Shown: in pieces, positions 25,838 to 35,576 of the stretch | Position numbering within the stretch: position 1 is the first letter of the stretch | How the letters are laid out: each line of letters begins with the position of its first letter | Assembly (NCBI GenBank): GCA_027483645.1 | Contig: JAIXUD010000021.1 | Span: 62,001-126,000, forward strand | From: Sphingobacteriales bacterium | GTDB taxonomy: Bacteria > Bacteroidota > Bacteroidia > Chitinophagales > CAIOSU01 | Reading direction: 5' to 3' | DNA length: 64,000 bases | Made by a program: the position numbers and the translations under genes | The notes under the pieces: generated by a model | What the model saw: only the letters and a program-made list of their open reading frames with translations | What the model was told of the DNA's origin: nothing | Databases searched by the model: none

Positions 25838-27034
25838 ATGGCGAAAATCTCCGATTTCGTAAAAGTGAAGAAAGACAGTCTTTCATCACGCTACCTGAAG
25901 AAAAAAGTATCAGCAGGTCATTTTATTGAAGACTACATGGCAGGCCATATTGATGTGGTTGGCGACTTCAAAGACCTCATGAAGCACAAAAACGAAGTGT
26001 GGGAGTATGATTTTACTGCCGATCACTGGAAATTCTTCTTTACCCGGTTTATACCCGAAGTGGTAATGCACACCAAGAGTCAAGATGAGCGTATTGTGCG
26101 CACCCACTATGATAACAAAAACGACCTGTTCAACTGGTTTCTAGGGCCACGCATGGTGTATACCACCGGCTTTTACAAAAACGGCCAAGAAGCATTGGAA
26201 GAAGCACAGGACAATAAAATGGACCTGATTGCCCAAAAGCTACAGTTTCAAGCAGGCGAAAAGATGCTTGACATTGGTTGTGGTTGGGGTACTTTTGTAA
26301 TGCACGCCGCCAAACACTATGGCATGGATGCGACCGGTGTAACCATAGCACAAGCCGGTGCCGACTGGGGCAACAACCAGATAAAAGCCAACTCAGTAGA
26401 AGATAAGGCCCGCATTTTGCGCATGGATTATCGTGATATCCCCCATGCTAAGTACGACAAGATTACTTGCCTAGAGATGGCCGAGCACGTGGGTATTAAG
26501 AACTTCAGCACCTTTATGGAGCAGATATATGGCCTTTTGAAAGACGACGGTTTGTTCTACCTACAAATTGCCGCCCTTCGTGAGCGCACCAGCCCACTTT
26601 GGGGCCCTAACATGGAAGACATTGTTTGGGGTTTGTTTATGAATAAGTACATCTTTAGCGGTGCCGATGCAAGTATGCCACTAAACTGGGATTTGAAACG
26701 CCTAGAATCAGTTGGTTTTGAAGTGCACAGCGTGGAAAACGTAGGTATACATTATAGCCGCACCATCGACCATTGGTACCAGAACTGGATGCGCAACGAG
26801 GAGAAAGTAATGGCCAAGTACGGTTTGGAAACCTTCCGCATGTACCAGATTTTCTTGGGCTGGTCGGTTGAGATTGCCCGTCAAGGCAGCTCTACTGCTT
26901 ATCAGATTGTTTGTAACAAGAACTTGGATAAATATAACCGCGAACGCTTTGTAGGCGCTACACAGTTTGGTGAGTTGAGCAACTTCAAGAAAAACGCCAA
27001 CGTAGCTCCGGTTTTTGCGGAAGAGAACGCGTAG
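25838..27034 (+). CDS. cfa: Cyclopropane-fatty-acyl-phospholipid synthase
   Basis: A 398-residue SAM-dependent methyltransferase of the CFA/mycolic-acid synthase family. The SAM site is MLDIGCGWGTFVMHAAK, followed by GVTIAQAGADWGNN and the family signature CLEMAEHVG. It adds a methylene group from SAM across a cis double bond in membrane phospholipid acyl chains. The C-terminal part keeps the family's YQIFLGWS and GATQFGEL pieces, so the protein looks complete. It is downstream of the desaturase and ended by a strong bidirectional terminator. Confidence 0.93.
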   Translation: MAKISDFVKVKKDSLSSRYLKKKVSAGHFIEDYMAGHIDVVGDFKDLMKHKNEVWEYDFTADHWKFFFTRFIPEVVMHTKSQDERIVRTHYDNKNDLFNWFLGPRMVYTTGFYKNGQEALEEAQDNKMDLIAQKLQFQAGEKMLDIGCGWGTFVMHAAKHYGMDATGVTIAQAGADWGNNQIKANSVEDKARILRMDYRDIPHAKYDKITCLEMAEHVGIKNFSTFMEQIYGLLKDDGLFYLQIAALRERTSPLWGPNMEDIVWGLFMNKYIFSGADASMPLNWDLKRLESVGFEVHSVENVGIHYSRTIDHWYQNWMRNEEKVMAKYGLETFRMYQIFLGWSVEIARQGSSTAYQIVCNKNLDKYNRERFVGATQFGELSNFKKNANVAPVFAEENA

Positions 27035-27080
27035 GTTGGTTATTAGTTATTGGTAACCATCTTTACAGGTATCCATAAAA

Positions 27081-27116
27081 AAAGAGAAGCTAGGCAAAAC
27101 CTAGCTTCTTTTTTTA
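27081..27116. terminator. Bidirectional terminator between cfa and the CIS operon
   Basis: AGAAGCTAGG (27085-27094) pairs with CCTAGCTTCT (27100-27109) around CAAAA. A-rich sequence lies on the left and a T run (27110-27115) on the right, so it can stop both the plus-strand cfa transcript and the minus-strand CIS transcript, whose last stop codon is at 27122. Confidence 0.9.
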
Positions 27117-27121
27117 TTAAA

Positions 27122-29998
27122 TCAACCAAACAAGAGGCCGATCATTTCCTTATTTTGGTCATCGATATTGGTTGAGGTATTTGCTTTTTCGGCAAGCCAG
27201 TTTTCATAGATTTGCTCAAAACGTTCCATGGCAGTAAAACCAAGCCATTTAAAGTTTAGGCGCACGTGCGCGGGGGCGTGGGCGCTAAAGGTGTTTTGTA
27301 AATGCCTGCGAAAACCGGCATCTTGAAAACGGGCAGGCCAAGCCGGCACCACTACTGTGGCATTGAAACTATAAAAATCATCAGGCACGTGCGTAATCTC
27401 ATCAATATGGGTATATAAACGCATCTGCGAAAGGCTGCGCTCTGGGTGCTCGTTAAGGAAAGCGATATTGCGCATCATCCGTTTCACTTCACGCTCCGCC
27501 TCTGGGCCACCATAATTGGCAATCGGGAAGGATTTGGCGCTTTTCGCTATTGGCTCGTCATTATCGTTGTGTATTACCACCCTAAACTCACGGGCATTGA
27601 TGCGGTCCATGTAATAATTTTCGCGCAGTGCACCATAGTTTAGTACGTCCTTAGCATGCGGGTAGCGGTCGTAATAGCGCATTGGCTTATAGTTGCTCAA
27701 GAACTCCTCCCCTCGCCTATTCACCAACGAAAATCCAAACTTTAGCTCTTCCAAATCAGTTTGAAGCAATGTATGCTCAATCAAGTAAAAGCCTTCGCTT
27801 TCCACGCTTTGCTGTGTAAGGAAGTTGGTTAGTTTACGTAATGCACCTACCGCATCACTGGCTTTATCATGCAGGCTTATTAGTTGCCACTGTATAGCAT
27901 CGGGTGTTTTAAACACAATCGCATGGCGTTTCTCCCCATTTACCTCAAGTGGGCCAACCTTATAGTTCTTGGTATCAATGCCATGGTAAAGCGTCTGACT
28001 GATAACTAGGTCTTTCGGGCCTTTAAACACAAAGTTGCTGATAGGGGATGCTGCTTTATCAATAGGCAATTTATCCAAGCTATCTTCCAAGCTTAAGTCT
28101 ACCATGTCATCTCCCCAAGTAAGCGTTTCGGTTTGCTTTTGCTCTTTCTTTTGAGCAGGCTTTACTTGGGCTTTCTTCTCGCCTGGCATGATGGCCAGCT
28201 TACGCCGCTTGGGGCTAAAGCCCAATAAAAGTGCTACTCTACGCTCTAGGCCTGAAATACTTTCATTAGTACCAAAAGCGGCATCAGTATTCGCAGCGCA
28301 TGCACGATTATAGCCAAGGCTTACATATTGTTGTAAGAAGGTAGATTTCAGCTTCAACGTCTGCTCCAGCGGGTTTTCCGACTCATTACCATAGTAAGAC
28401 CTGTATGACGAGATGGAATAATCATCAATATGCTCACCAAACCGGGCCAGCAAATGATCGAGCACCCGGTTTTTACGAGCAAGATACTCATCCTTGCTTT
28501 CCAGGGCCGTTTCCAAATATTGGCTATATGGATTATCGTTTGCCTCCGTAAACGCATCCCAACGCTCGGATAGCTGAAATTTATTTTCCTTAACCAATGC
28601 CTTCTGCTCAAACGACTTAATCAATCGGTTTGCATCGGGTACATTATATAACGTTTGGGAGAAGTACGTTTTAGGCGGGACATTGTCTATATCAATAGCA
28701 AAAAATTCTCCTGTAGATTGTAACTGCACAAAGTAGTTGGCCAGTATCTGTTCATAAAACAACAGGTACGTTTTTAACTGGTTGGCCTGAGCCTTTCGCA
28801 GCGCTGGTGCCGATGCCGGCAAGCCTTGCTTATCAATCATATATACTTTCGGGAAATCGTTTTGGATGGAGCTGTACACATCCAACTCTTGGTATTCACT
28901 AGGGCGCACTTGCAAGTATTCGTGGGAGCGCTCGCTCAAAGTATAAGTACGGTGGCTTACCGCCCGCAGCTCCCGCAGATTGTTCTCTACTCGTTGTCTA
29001 GCTACTGGGTATTCAAAGTTCTCCTTAAACACCTGTATGGAAAATCCGTCCTTTACATCCTGATAACTAGTTATCAGCAATGGATATTCCATTTCTTTAA
29101 GCAGCAGCAAATCTTGCCCTGGTTGATTGGGGCCTTCGCTTACATTCAGGTTTTTTACGTGCTCCACCCCTTCCACACCCATTATTATCTTGTTAATGGT
29201 GGAGATGGATACCTGTCTTGCACGGGGTTTCAAGTCCTCCTCCAGCATAAAGCCGTTATTCAACTTCGGACCGCTTACTATATGGTTAAGGGGTATGCCC
29301 TTCGCCAACAACTCTTGCAAGGTATAGAAACTTACCTGTCCACTTAAGTGGTTTTCCACGGCATGGTATATGGCAGCCAATACTTCCTCGGCATTTGCCT
29401 TCGGGTTTATCAGCACCTTTGCATTCACCATTACTTCTTTGGGCTGCAGTATGCGTATCTCGTTAAACACCTCGCACAAGTTGCGCTCGGCATTTAATAG
29501 CTTTCTTACCTTGTCTACTATCTGGTCTCGAAGGGCTGGGTCGCGCTTTATCTCTGCTTCGGTTTTCTTGTTGGTTTGAAGCAACACCGTATAATGCCCA
29601 TTAAGCGATCGCTTGCGCGGTATCATCGATACCGATTCAATCCAAGCATTCTCCACTTCAGGTATCCTATCAATTATAACACGCCTGAAGTCGTTAATAG
29701 TAATGGGCTTAGTACTAAGTATATTGAGCAAAGGATATAGCGCATTATTGGCGTCGGGGGTATTGTATCCGGTTTTCAATAAATCTTGCACCGGGTACTC
29801 AATGCGGTATGCCAAGTCGGTAAGCGCATAGCAAAGCTGCTCAAGGATAGTGATACCCGGGTCGTGAGCGTTAAAGTCCGTCCAGTTTCGGCCTGTTAGT
29901 TGCTGCAAATACTCCAAACCCTTTTGGCGCAGCAATTCAAAGTCCATATCCGGCAAGCGGTCGGCTTTATTTATCGTTATGGGCTTTACTGCTTGCAT
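27122..29998 (-). CDS. CIS baseplate protein (Afp12-like)
   Basis: A 958-residue soluble protein, last gene of the long operon. The N-terminus carries the baseplate signature DFNAHDPGITILEQLCYALTD (about residues 42-62) seen in gp6/J-type wedge proteins, followed by a large mixed alpha/beta body. About residues 565-620 (CAANTDAAFGTNESISGLER) match a segment I associate with Bacteroidota CIS baseplate proteins. There is a Lys/Gln-rich linker at about 612-640. The call as Afp12 rather than Afp11 rests on order (it follows the larger J-type protein) and size. It should form part of the wedge that links sheath and spike. Confidence 0.78.
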   Translation of the reverse strand: MQAVKPITINKADRLPDMDFELLRQKGLEYLQQLTGRNWTDFNAHDPGITILEQLCYALTDLAYRIEYPVQDLLKTGYNTPDANNALYPLLNILSTKPITINDFRRVIIDRIPEVENAWIESVSMIPRKRSLNGHYTVLLQTNKKTEAEIKRDPALRDQIVDKVRKLLNAERNLCEVFNEIRILQPKEVMVNAKVLINPKANAEEVLAAIYHAVENHLSGQVSFYTLQELLAKGIPLNHIVSGPKLNNGFMLEEDLKPRARQVSISTINKIIMGVEGVEHVKNLNVSEGPNQPGQDLLLLKEMEYPLLITSYQDVKDGFSIQVFKENFEYPVARQRVENNLRELRAVSHRTYTLSERSHEYLQVRPSEYQELDVYSSIQNDFPKVYMIDKQGLPASAPALRKAQANQLKTYLLFYEQILANYFVQLQSTGEFFAIDIDNVPPKTYFSQTLYNVPDANRLIKSFEQKALVKENKFQLSERWDAFTEANDNPYSQYLETALESKDEYLARKNRVLDHLLARFGEHIDDYSISSYRSYYGNESENPLEQTLKLKSTFLQQYVSLGYNRACAANTDAAFGTNESISGLERRVALLLGFSPKRRKLAIMPGEKKAQVKPAQKKEQKQTETLTWGDDMVDLSLEDSLDKLPIDKAASPISNFVFKGPKDLVISQTLYHGIDTKNYKVGPLEVNGEKRHAIVFKTPDAIQWQLISLHDKASDAVGALRKLTNFLTQQSVESEGFYLIEHTLLQTDLEELKFGFSLVNRRGEEFLSNYKPMRYYDRYPHAKDVLNYGALRENYYMDRINAREFRVVIHNDNDEPIAKSAKSFPIANYGGPEAEREVKRMMRNIAFLNEHPERSLSQMRLYTHIDEITHVPDDFYSFNATVVVPAWPARFQDAGFRRHLQNTFSAHAPAHVRLNFKWLGFTAMERFEQIYENWLAEKANTSTNIDDQNKEMIGLLFG

Positions 29999-30011
29999 GG
30001 GCGCTTACAAA

Positions 30012-30191
30012 TCAATGGTTGTCAGTATTGGCAGGCGGCTCGTTGCCAGCTTTTACTTGTTGGTTTACTTGGCTATTGATGTTTCCTATTAACTCATACA
30101 CTTCTTCAAATGGCAGCTTGCCTAGTCCTTTAAACAATAGGCTTACTTCTTCAATGGAAAGATGCAGACTCACTTTTTGTTGCTTGCTCAT
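30012..30191 (-). CDS. 59-residue CIS-operon protein, unknown function
   Basis: Reading the minus strand from ATG 30191 gives MSKQQKVSLHLSIEEVSLLF... to TGA at 30012. The start overlaps the stop of the fibre-like gene as ATGA, and the next gene begins 13 bp after its stop, so it is almost certainly translated. The sequence is two short amphipathic helices with LSIEEVSLLFKGLGKLPFEEVYEL followed by a polar tail. I recall similar LxLEExNxxLxxLGxxPF proteins in phage-like clusters, without a known function. It may be a small baseplate or fibre accessory protein. Confidence 0.75.
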   Translation of the reverse strand: MSKQQKVSLHLSIEEVSLLFKGLGKLPFEEVYELIGNINSQVNQQVKAGNEPPANTDNH

Positions 30192-30982
30192 TGCCTAATG
30201 TAGAGTTCGTTGTTTGGCAATAGGGTTTCATCTTCCCATAGCTTGGTGATGTAGTACCTAATCATAATATCGCGGCCATCCTCGTCCTCTCCATAGTTCA
30301 TCCAGGTTTTCAATTGAAGCTGGTAGTTGAAAGTATTACCTGTAAAGCGGATGCTGATTTTGTGCCAAAAGAACCGAAAGTAGGCAGAGCTGGTGCGGAT
30401 GCAGGTGCTACTATCGCCACCAAATGTTGCAAATGCCATAGCATGTAGCATAGCGTGCTTACCCGTGGTTTTGCGGCCTACACGGCTTATTACTTCAAAT
30501 GCCTGTGCGTGGTTTAGGTTGCCAGCTATGGTGTGCCAGCGGCCATTGGCAGGCACCTCGCCAGAAAGAAAGGTGCCAATGCGACCCTTCATGCCAACAA
30601 ATCCATCCACTTCTAGCTTATGCTGTGGCTTTTCGGTACCAATACCCACATTACCGCCCGATTGCAAAAACATACGGGTAATACCATCGCCTTCGCCAAT
30701 GTGCAAGCCTGGGTTATCTTTGGTTCCTTTCTCTAGGTACCAAGCAGGACTCTTTTCATCAATGCTCTCAAAAAAACTAATCAACTTTTCTGAACGGCCC
30801 GTGGGTGCTATCATTAACCCATGTTCTTCCTCCTTACTGAAACCATCGTCCAGCTTATTGGCCATCGATTCAATGAGAAAATTGAAGTGGTTCTCTACTG
30901 GCACGGTTCCGTTCTTGAAGTACTTCTTCAATTGCGACCGCCCCATTAAGTGGAACTTCTCTTTCTTAATTATAGTACTCAT
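30188..30982 (-). CDS. Fibre-like CIS protein (candidate Afp13 position)
   Basis: A 264-residue protein between the two large baseplate genes. The N-terminal half is short helices (SQLKKYFKNGTVPVENHFNFL), then the segment GGNVGIGTEKPQHKLEVDG (about residues 107-125), a motif common in tail fibres and collagen-like adhesin stalks. A compact domain follows (about 130-264; GTFLSGEVPANGRWHTIAG ...) with many aromatics. This suggests a short fibre whose C-terminal head binds a receptor. No long Afp13-type adenovirus-like knob is visible. It overlaps the 59-residue gene by 4 bp (ATGA) and starts 9 bp after the Afp11-like stop. Confidence 0.65.
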   Translation of the reverse strand: MSTIIKKEKFHLMGRSQLKKYFKNGTVPVENHFNFLIESMANKLDDGFSKEEEHGLMIAPTGRSEKLISFFESIDEKSPAWYLEKGTKDNPGLHIGEGDGITRMFLQSGGNVGIGTEKPQHKLEVDGFVGMKGRIGTFLSGEVPANGRWHTIAGNLNHAQAFEVISRVGRKTTGKHAMLHAMAFATFGGDSSTCIRTSSAYFRFFWHKISIRFTGNTFNYQLQLKTWMNYGEDEDGRDIMIRYYITKLWEDETLLPNNELYIRQ

Positions 30983-30991
30983 ACGCTAGTA

Positions 30992-33900
30992 TTAGTCAAT
31001 GTCGTGCGGAATAATAAAGGTAACAAATTCATCGCCCTCATCAGTAGTGCTGGTACCATCTATTGATGGTACTTTCGATTCGCGTGGTTCTACGGCCCTT
31101 ACTTCGCCCACTACTAAGTCGTCTTTTATTTTCATAAAGCCAAGGCTAGTTCGGCCGGGTTTCATGTATTCTTCTTCTTCAATCACCTCAATATCGTGGC
31201 TGGTGGCCGAAATCAACACTGCAAATGGCGAGGATGCTACTAATAATTCGATGTTACTGCTCTCATCAGCAGTATCCACCAAATGATAGCGGAACTCATC
31301 TCCCGAAGCCTCGTAGCTACGGTAAATCTGTATCACCGAAAAACGGGTGACATACCGAACATAAGGCCTGTTCTCAATAAAGGTAAGAATCTCTGAGCGA
31401 TTGATAAAGCCACCCAACCTCAAATCGGCATTACTATCAAACATCCATGGCGAAAGGAAGTGGCGCAACTCTTCGTTGAGCTTTTGTACCAAGTGGCCCA
31501 TGTTCTCGCTTCTGCCAAACCGTACACTGCATTTTACCTTTACCCGCTCATAGATGGGGTTGCTTACATCGGCATTGATGAAATGGCTGCTATGCCCTTC
31601 TACAAATTCCTTTATCTCAGTAAGCCTAGTATACGCTATTTTGGGTATATCCACTTCAATTACGGCCCTGCTAAGTGCCCTCGGAATTACAATTATCTGG
31701 ATGTTGTTGCCAGGCAGCAGCTCTTGGTCTTCGTTTATCTTACCGATGCATTTGGCAATAAATAGCTCAGGAAACTTCTCCAGTATCAACCTTTCGTAGT
31801 CGTTTACGTTTACTGCTCTTAGCTTGTGGTTTAGGTTCTCGCTTACACGCGCATAAAACTCTTCTTCTGTTTCACCTCGGCGGCCATCAAATGATGGGTA
31901 TGGCTGGTAGATAGCGTTAATGCGAAGCAAGTCGCCCATGGCATTAGTTACATTGTTTGGCGGGAGTATTTGAAGCTCATACTGTTCATTAGTTTCGCTC
32001 AATATACGGGTGGCCTTTACCGCATGCGGTTTCACATCCAACACTCGGCGCATAATGGTAGCGTTGCCAGGCACAAATGCCGATATCCAAAATTTACCCT
32101 CAGGCATCAATGTATTGGTATCGGATATGTCAGATGGGATGTTAATAGTTACAATGCCGGTGTTCACTAAGTTTCCAGTAGTATCAGACAGTATTCGGCG
32201 TGCCTCAATTGGCCTCCAAATGTTATCGGCCAAGTAGCTCCATTGTACTTCACGAGGGCTGGTAGCCTGGGTATATACCACATCCCTCAACTGGAACAAG
32301 ATAGACAATACTTCTGGCGTATCAAGCTTTTCAAATCCAATGTACAGCGTACCGCCAGCATCCATCTGCGGCAAAATATGCTTGTTAAACTGTTTTGTAC
32401 TCGGGTAAATATTGTTGTTTCCGAAAGGATACAAATGTATCAACCGCAGCCCTTGCTCGCTCTCTTCTCTCGTGCCGCCGCTATTCATATCCTCGCTAAC
32501 TCTAGCGGTATAATTAACCTCTATGGATTTAATATTGGGCGTATATGGGATGTCTGGTAGATCCTTCTGCTTCTTTTTGTTTACCGAGTTGAGCATGGCT
32601 ACCTTAGAGAATATCTTCGGGAAAAGGTTGTGCCCAAAACTGGTATATGGGTGTACCAAAGCAAAGCGCAAGTACCCATCCTGCAATCGCACATTGAAAT
32701 CTTCAGGCGGCGCTTGATGTTTGTTTTTAATAGGAAGCTTGGTAAAATCGATATCGCGTATCTTAGTATTATCGCTCAACGGTTGTGCATTGGGCTCCTT
32801 GTACATGCTTTGGAAAAGCTTGAACAGTTGCCGCTTTGCCGGCTCGGGCTGGTATTGGTTGCCGTTTACCACACTTACGTCAATCTCAAAAGAGTCGTTA
32901 TCCAACTCAATGTCATAATTTTTGTAGAAGCCTTTGAAACCTTGAGGGTCGGTTGGTAAATCGAGCCAGTCAATTTTTAAGGTGAGGTTTTGCAAGTATC
33001 GGTTTACAATACGAGGGTCGCCAATGGCAAAATAAGACCCTATCATGGGCGCCGGCCCAAATGCCAAAAACGGCGTATCGGTATTCACAGGCCCCACATT
33101 GGTCATTACCGACATGTTGTGGTAGCCTTTCACCTCTGTATTTACCGTAACTTGCTTAATAAGCAGTGGCTTAATGGCTGCATAGCCATTGAAGGTGGCA
33201 TAATTATTTAATACCAACCTCAAAGCTGGCCAGGTAAGCTCAAATTTTTCCTGGTACAATTCTTCATTATAAACGGCAAAGCTAGGTTCGCCGGGCCTAA
33301 ACCTCATTTCCACCAGCAAGCCATACTCATTCTCTTCTTCATCAATATATGGTAGTAGGTCGGGCGATGTATACTCTGTCCAGCCTTCTATACCCGTAAA
33401 GTATACTTCAAACACATCGTGCACCAATCGGTGGAAACCGTGTTTCCAGGTAATATCATTTAGCTGTGCATACTCAGTTACGTATTCATCCAATTCTCGG
33501 TACGATGCTTCATCGACCTCTAGCCTCACCTGTACCAATCTATCGCCTTCGGGCAGTTCCAGTATCGGGCACGATACTATGAGCCCTAATATTGCATCAT
33601 CCATGGTGCGCTCTTCTGCTGCCAGTTCAAACTGATCTTCACCAACTAATGGCCAATCTCGGCTTTCCTCATCGAGCGCTTCGCCAAGCCCGTCGCGTGA
33701 GTTGGCAATAGGTGCAGCATAAAGGTTATTGCCGAAGATGTTATCCTCGCCATCCTCATCATACACCATCGGGTAGCTGCTTACATAGGTGGTTTTAAGG
33801 TCGGTAATTTTGGCAGCGCTTACTTGCAGCTGGTTGGTGGTATCAAATAGAATTGGGCTGCCGTTAACATCTTGTCCGGCTACAAAACGTGTACCGCTAT

Positions 33901-34837
33901 CTACCAAAGTTTTACCCGATATCGCTTCCAGTAATAGGTGTATGTGGTCGGGTGTGGCTTTGCGCCTATTTTGCTTTAAGATGTTGTAATAGTAGTGGTC
34001 AAGGTGTCGCTTAGTGATGCCGTTAATGTGCTCATCAGTATACTTTAGCAACTTTAAAAACGCTATAAACAAGCCAATGTGCGGCAAGTGATCTTGACGC
34101 TTTTCCAGTGTTTCTTTAAATACAATATCTGCATATTGCACCAAGAAGGTGATGGACTTGAAGAAGGTATTAAACTCATCATCAATGGCACCAATGGCAC
34201 TTTCAAGCCTAGCGGTGGCGTTTTTGCCTACATATATATTGGGGATGGTCACTTCCTTACTGTACCACTCTGGCGAAAGGCCCGCTATATCTAGCTCCAC
34301 TTTAGCATTTAGGCTATCGTTTTTCTCCGCTTCATCAGCATACATTTTCAGCGCAAGCAAATGTTCGGAAAGGTGGCTTAGTGCGTTTTTGAGCTCCGCA
34401 AAAAACTCGGAGAAGTATGAGTATCGCTTAAAGATGATGTACCAATCGTCAACCAATTTTGCCTGCCGAAAAATTAATTGGTACAAATCCCTTAACCCTT
34501 GCACCCTATCCTTATGGGTAATGCCAAAGCGCGCACGTTGCATAATAGCATCATATTCTCTGCTTATTTGCCTTACATCGGTATTGGATATGATGGAGAG
34601 TATTACACTTTCGTCTTTTTCAAAGAATGACGTCCAATCTCCTTCTGCCTCATTATTCGCATTGAAGTAATTAAAGTGTTCGGCAAGCTGCTTAACAAAA
34701 ATGAGGTGCGCCGATATGGATTTATCCATAATACGCACATGGGTAGGCAACAAGGCATCCTTCAACCGGCCACTCTGGCTGGTTCCATCCTTGAGGTCAA
34801 GCTCAACACTATCGGTTTCTGTATAAAAAAAGCTCAT
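30992..34837 (-). CDS. Large CIS baseplate protein, J/gp47-like (Afp11-like)
   Basis: At 1281 residues this is the largest core CIS protein. Residues ~980-1050 carry the baseplate-J signature RRGETEEEFYARVSENLNHK ... VNDYERLILEKFP ... AKCIGK. The first ~350 residues are helical, and the middle is beta-rich. Orthologues form the baseplate wedge with the Afp12-like and gp25-like proteins and open during firing. Only 5 bp separate it from the gp25-like gene upstream and 9 bp from the fibre-like gene downstream. The C-terminal ~100 residues (SPFAVLISATSHDIEVIEEEE ...) are acidic and may be lineage-specific. Confidence 0.85.
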   Translation of the reverse strand: MSFFYTETDSVELDLKDGTSQSGRLKDALLPTHVRIMDKSISAHLIFVKQLAEHFNYFNANNEAEGDWTSFFEKDESVILSIISNTDVRQISREYDAIMQRARFGITHKDRVQGLRDLYQLIFRQAKLVDDWYIIFKRYSYFSEFFAELKNALSHLSEHLLALKMYADEAEKNDSLNAKVELDIAGLSPEWYSKEVTIPNIYVGKNATARLESAIGAIDDEFNTFFKSITFLVQYADIVFKETLEKRQDHLPHIGLFIAFLKLLKYTDEHINGITKRHLDHYYYNILKQNRRKATPDHIHLLLEAISGKTLVDSGTRFVAGQDVNGSPILFDTTNQLQVSAAKITDLKTTYVSSYPMVYDEDGEDNIFGNNLYAAPIANSRDGLGEALDEESRDWPLVGEDQFELAAEERTMDDAILGLIVSCPILELPEGDRLVQVRLEVDEASYRELDEYVTEYAQLNDITWKHGFHRLVHDVFEVYFTGIEGWTEYTSPDLLPYIDEEENEYGLLVEMRFRPGEPSFAVYNEELYQEKFELTWPALRLVLNNYATFNGYAAIKPLLIKQVTVNTEVKGYHNMSVMTNVGPVNTDTPFLAFGPAPMIGSYFAIGDPRIVNRYLQNLTLKIDWLDLPTDPQGFKGFYKNYDIELDNDSFEIDVSVVNGNQYQPEPAKRQLFKLFQSMYKEPNAQPLSDNTKIRDIDFTKLPIKNKHQAPPEDFNVRLQDGYLRFALVHPYTSFGHNLFPKIFSKVAMLNSVNKKKQKDLPDIPYTPNIKSIEVNYTARVSEDMNSGGTREESEQGLRLIHLYPFGNNNIYPSTKQFNKHILPQMDAGGTLYIGFEKLDTPEVLSILFQLRDVVYTQATSPREVQWSYLADNIWRPIEARRILSDTTGNLVNTGIVTINIPSDISDTNTLMPEGKFWISAFVPGNATIMRRVLDVKPHAVKATRILSETNEQYELQILPPNNVTNAMGDLLRINAIYQPYPSFDGRRGETEEEFYARVSENLNHKLRAVNVNDYERLILEKFPELFIAKCIGKINEDQELLPGNNIQIIVIPRALSRAVIEVDIPKIAYTRLTEIKEFVEGHSSHFINADVSNPIYERVKVKCSVRFGRSENMGHLVQKLNEELRHFLSPWMFDSNADLRLGGFINRSEILTFIENRPYVRYVTRFSVIQIYRSYEASGDEFRYHLVDTADESSNIELLVASSPFAVLISATSHDIEVIEEEEYMKPGRTSLGFMKIKDDLVVGEVRAVEPRESKVPSIDGTSTTDEGDEFVTFIIPHDID

Positions 34838-34842
34838 GTTGG

Positions 34843-35277
34843 CTAGCTTGCTACCGTGGTGTTTCTGTCAGGTATATTAGTACCCTCTTCAATATAAAAC
34901 GGGAATACCATGTTGCTCCTGCTGTTGGTTACAATAATCGTATAATAAAGTTTAATATCTACTATGCCATCTACCCAGCGGCTGTTGTCCAGTTGTATAT
35001 CTTCCAGCACAATGCGCGGTTCAAAATAAAGTACAGCCTCACGTATGGCTCGCTTTACCTGCGCCTCAAAAGCGGCGGTATAGTTGTCAAAAATACGCTC
35101 TCGCAAAGCACAACCGAAAGTGGGATTCATGATACGCTCGCCAGGGCTTGTATGCAGCAATATATTCAGGCTCTGGCGAATGTCTTCCTCGTCAGATACC
35201 ATGAGCACCCCAAACGATCTATCGAACGTTGGCGGGAAACCCCACCCGGTGCCTAAGAATGTTTTGTCCTCGTTCAT
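34843..35277 (-). CDS. gp25-like baseplate wedge protein (Afp9-like)
   Basis: The frame opens at 35331, but ATG 35277 is preferred. It overlaps the PAAR stop codon as ATGA and removes 18 residues unlike the family, leaving 144 residues beginning MNEDKTFLGTGWGFPPTFD. The typical gp25/lysozyme-like wedge elements follow: VSDEEDIRQSLNILLHTSPGERIMNPTFGCALRERIFD, quoted here in pieces as EEDIRQSL, TSPGERIM and FGCALRE. These connect the baseplate to the sheath. Position between PAAR and Afp11-like matches eCIS clusters, with PAAR and gp25 swapped relative to AFP. Confidence 0.92.
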   Translation of the reverse strand: MNEDKTFLGTGWGFPPTFDRSFGVLMVSDEEDIRQSLNILLHTSPGERIMNPTFGCALRERIFDNYTAAFEAQVKRAIREAVLYFEPRIVLEDIQLDNSRWVDGIVDIKLYYTIIVTNSRSNMVFPFYIEEGTNIPDRNTTVAS

Positions 35278-35570
35278 CCGCCTATCATTACAGTTGGGCA
35301 TCCTAAAACAATAGTACCACCGTGGGCGCAAGTATCACCCATGCGCGCGGCTGGCTTCCCACCTATCATTACCGTAGCAGAACCCTTTACGATGCTATCA
35401 GGTGGGCCCACACATACGGCCATGTCTCCCATTACGGCAGCAGGCAATCCTCCAATTAATACTGTTGGCGAACCTGGTCCTGATATGGGCCCACCCACAT
35501 GTGGTATCGGCGGTACGCCTGGTGTTACCATCGGGCATACATGCATATCAGTAAGTCTTGCTGCCATCAT
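35274..35570 (-). CDS. PAAR-domain spike tip (Afp10-like)
   Basis: A 98-residue PAAR protein that caps the spike. It has the PAAR repeats (MAARLTDMHVCPMVTPG, GGLPAAVMGDMAVCVGPP, GGKPAARMGDTCAHGG) with His and Cys residues placed to bind a metal at the tip. There is no C-terminal toxin extension. It starts 6 bp after the spike gene and its stop overlaps the gp25-like start (ATGA). Either Met1 or Met2 could be the start. Confidence 0.94.
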   Translation of the reverse strand: MMAARLTDMHVCPMVTPGVPPIPHVGGPISGPGSPTVLIGGLPAAVMGDMAVCVGPPDSIVKGSATVMIGGKPAARMGDTCAHGGTIVLGCPTVMIGG

Positions 35571-35576
35571 AGTTTA

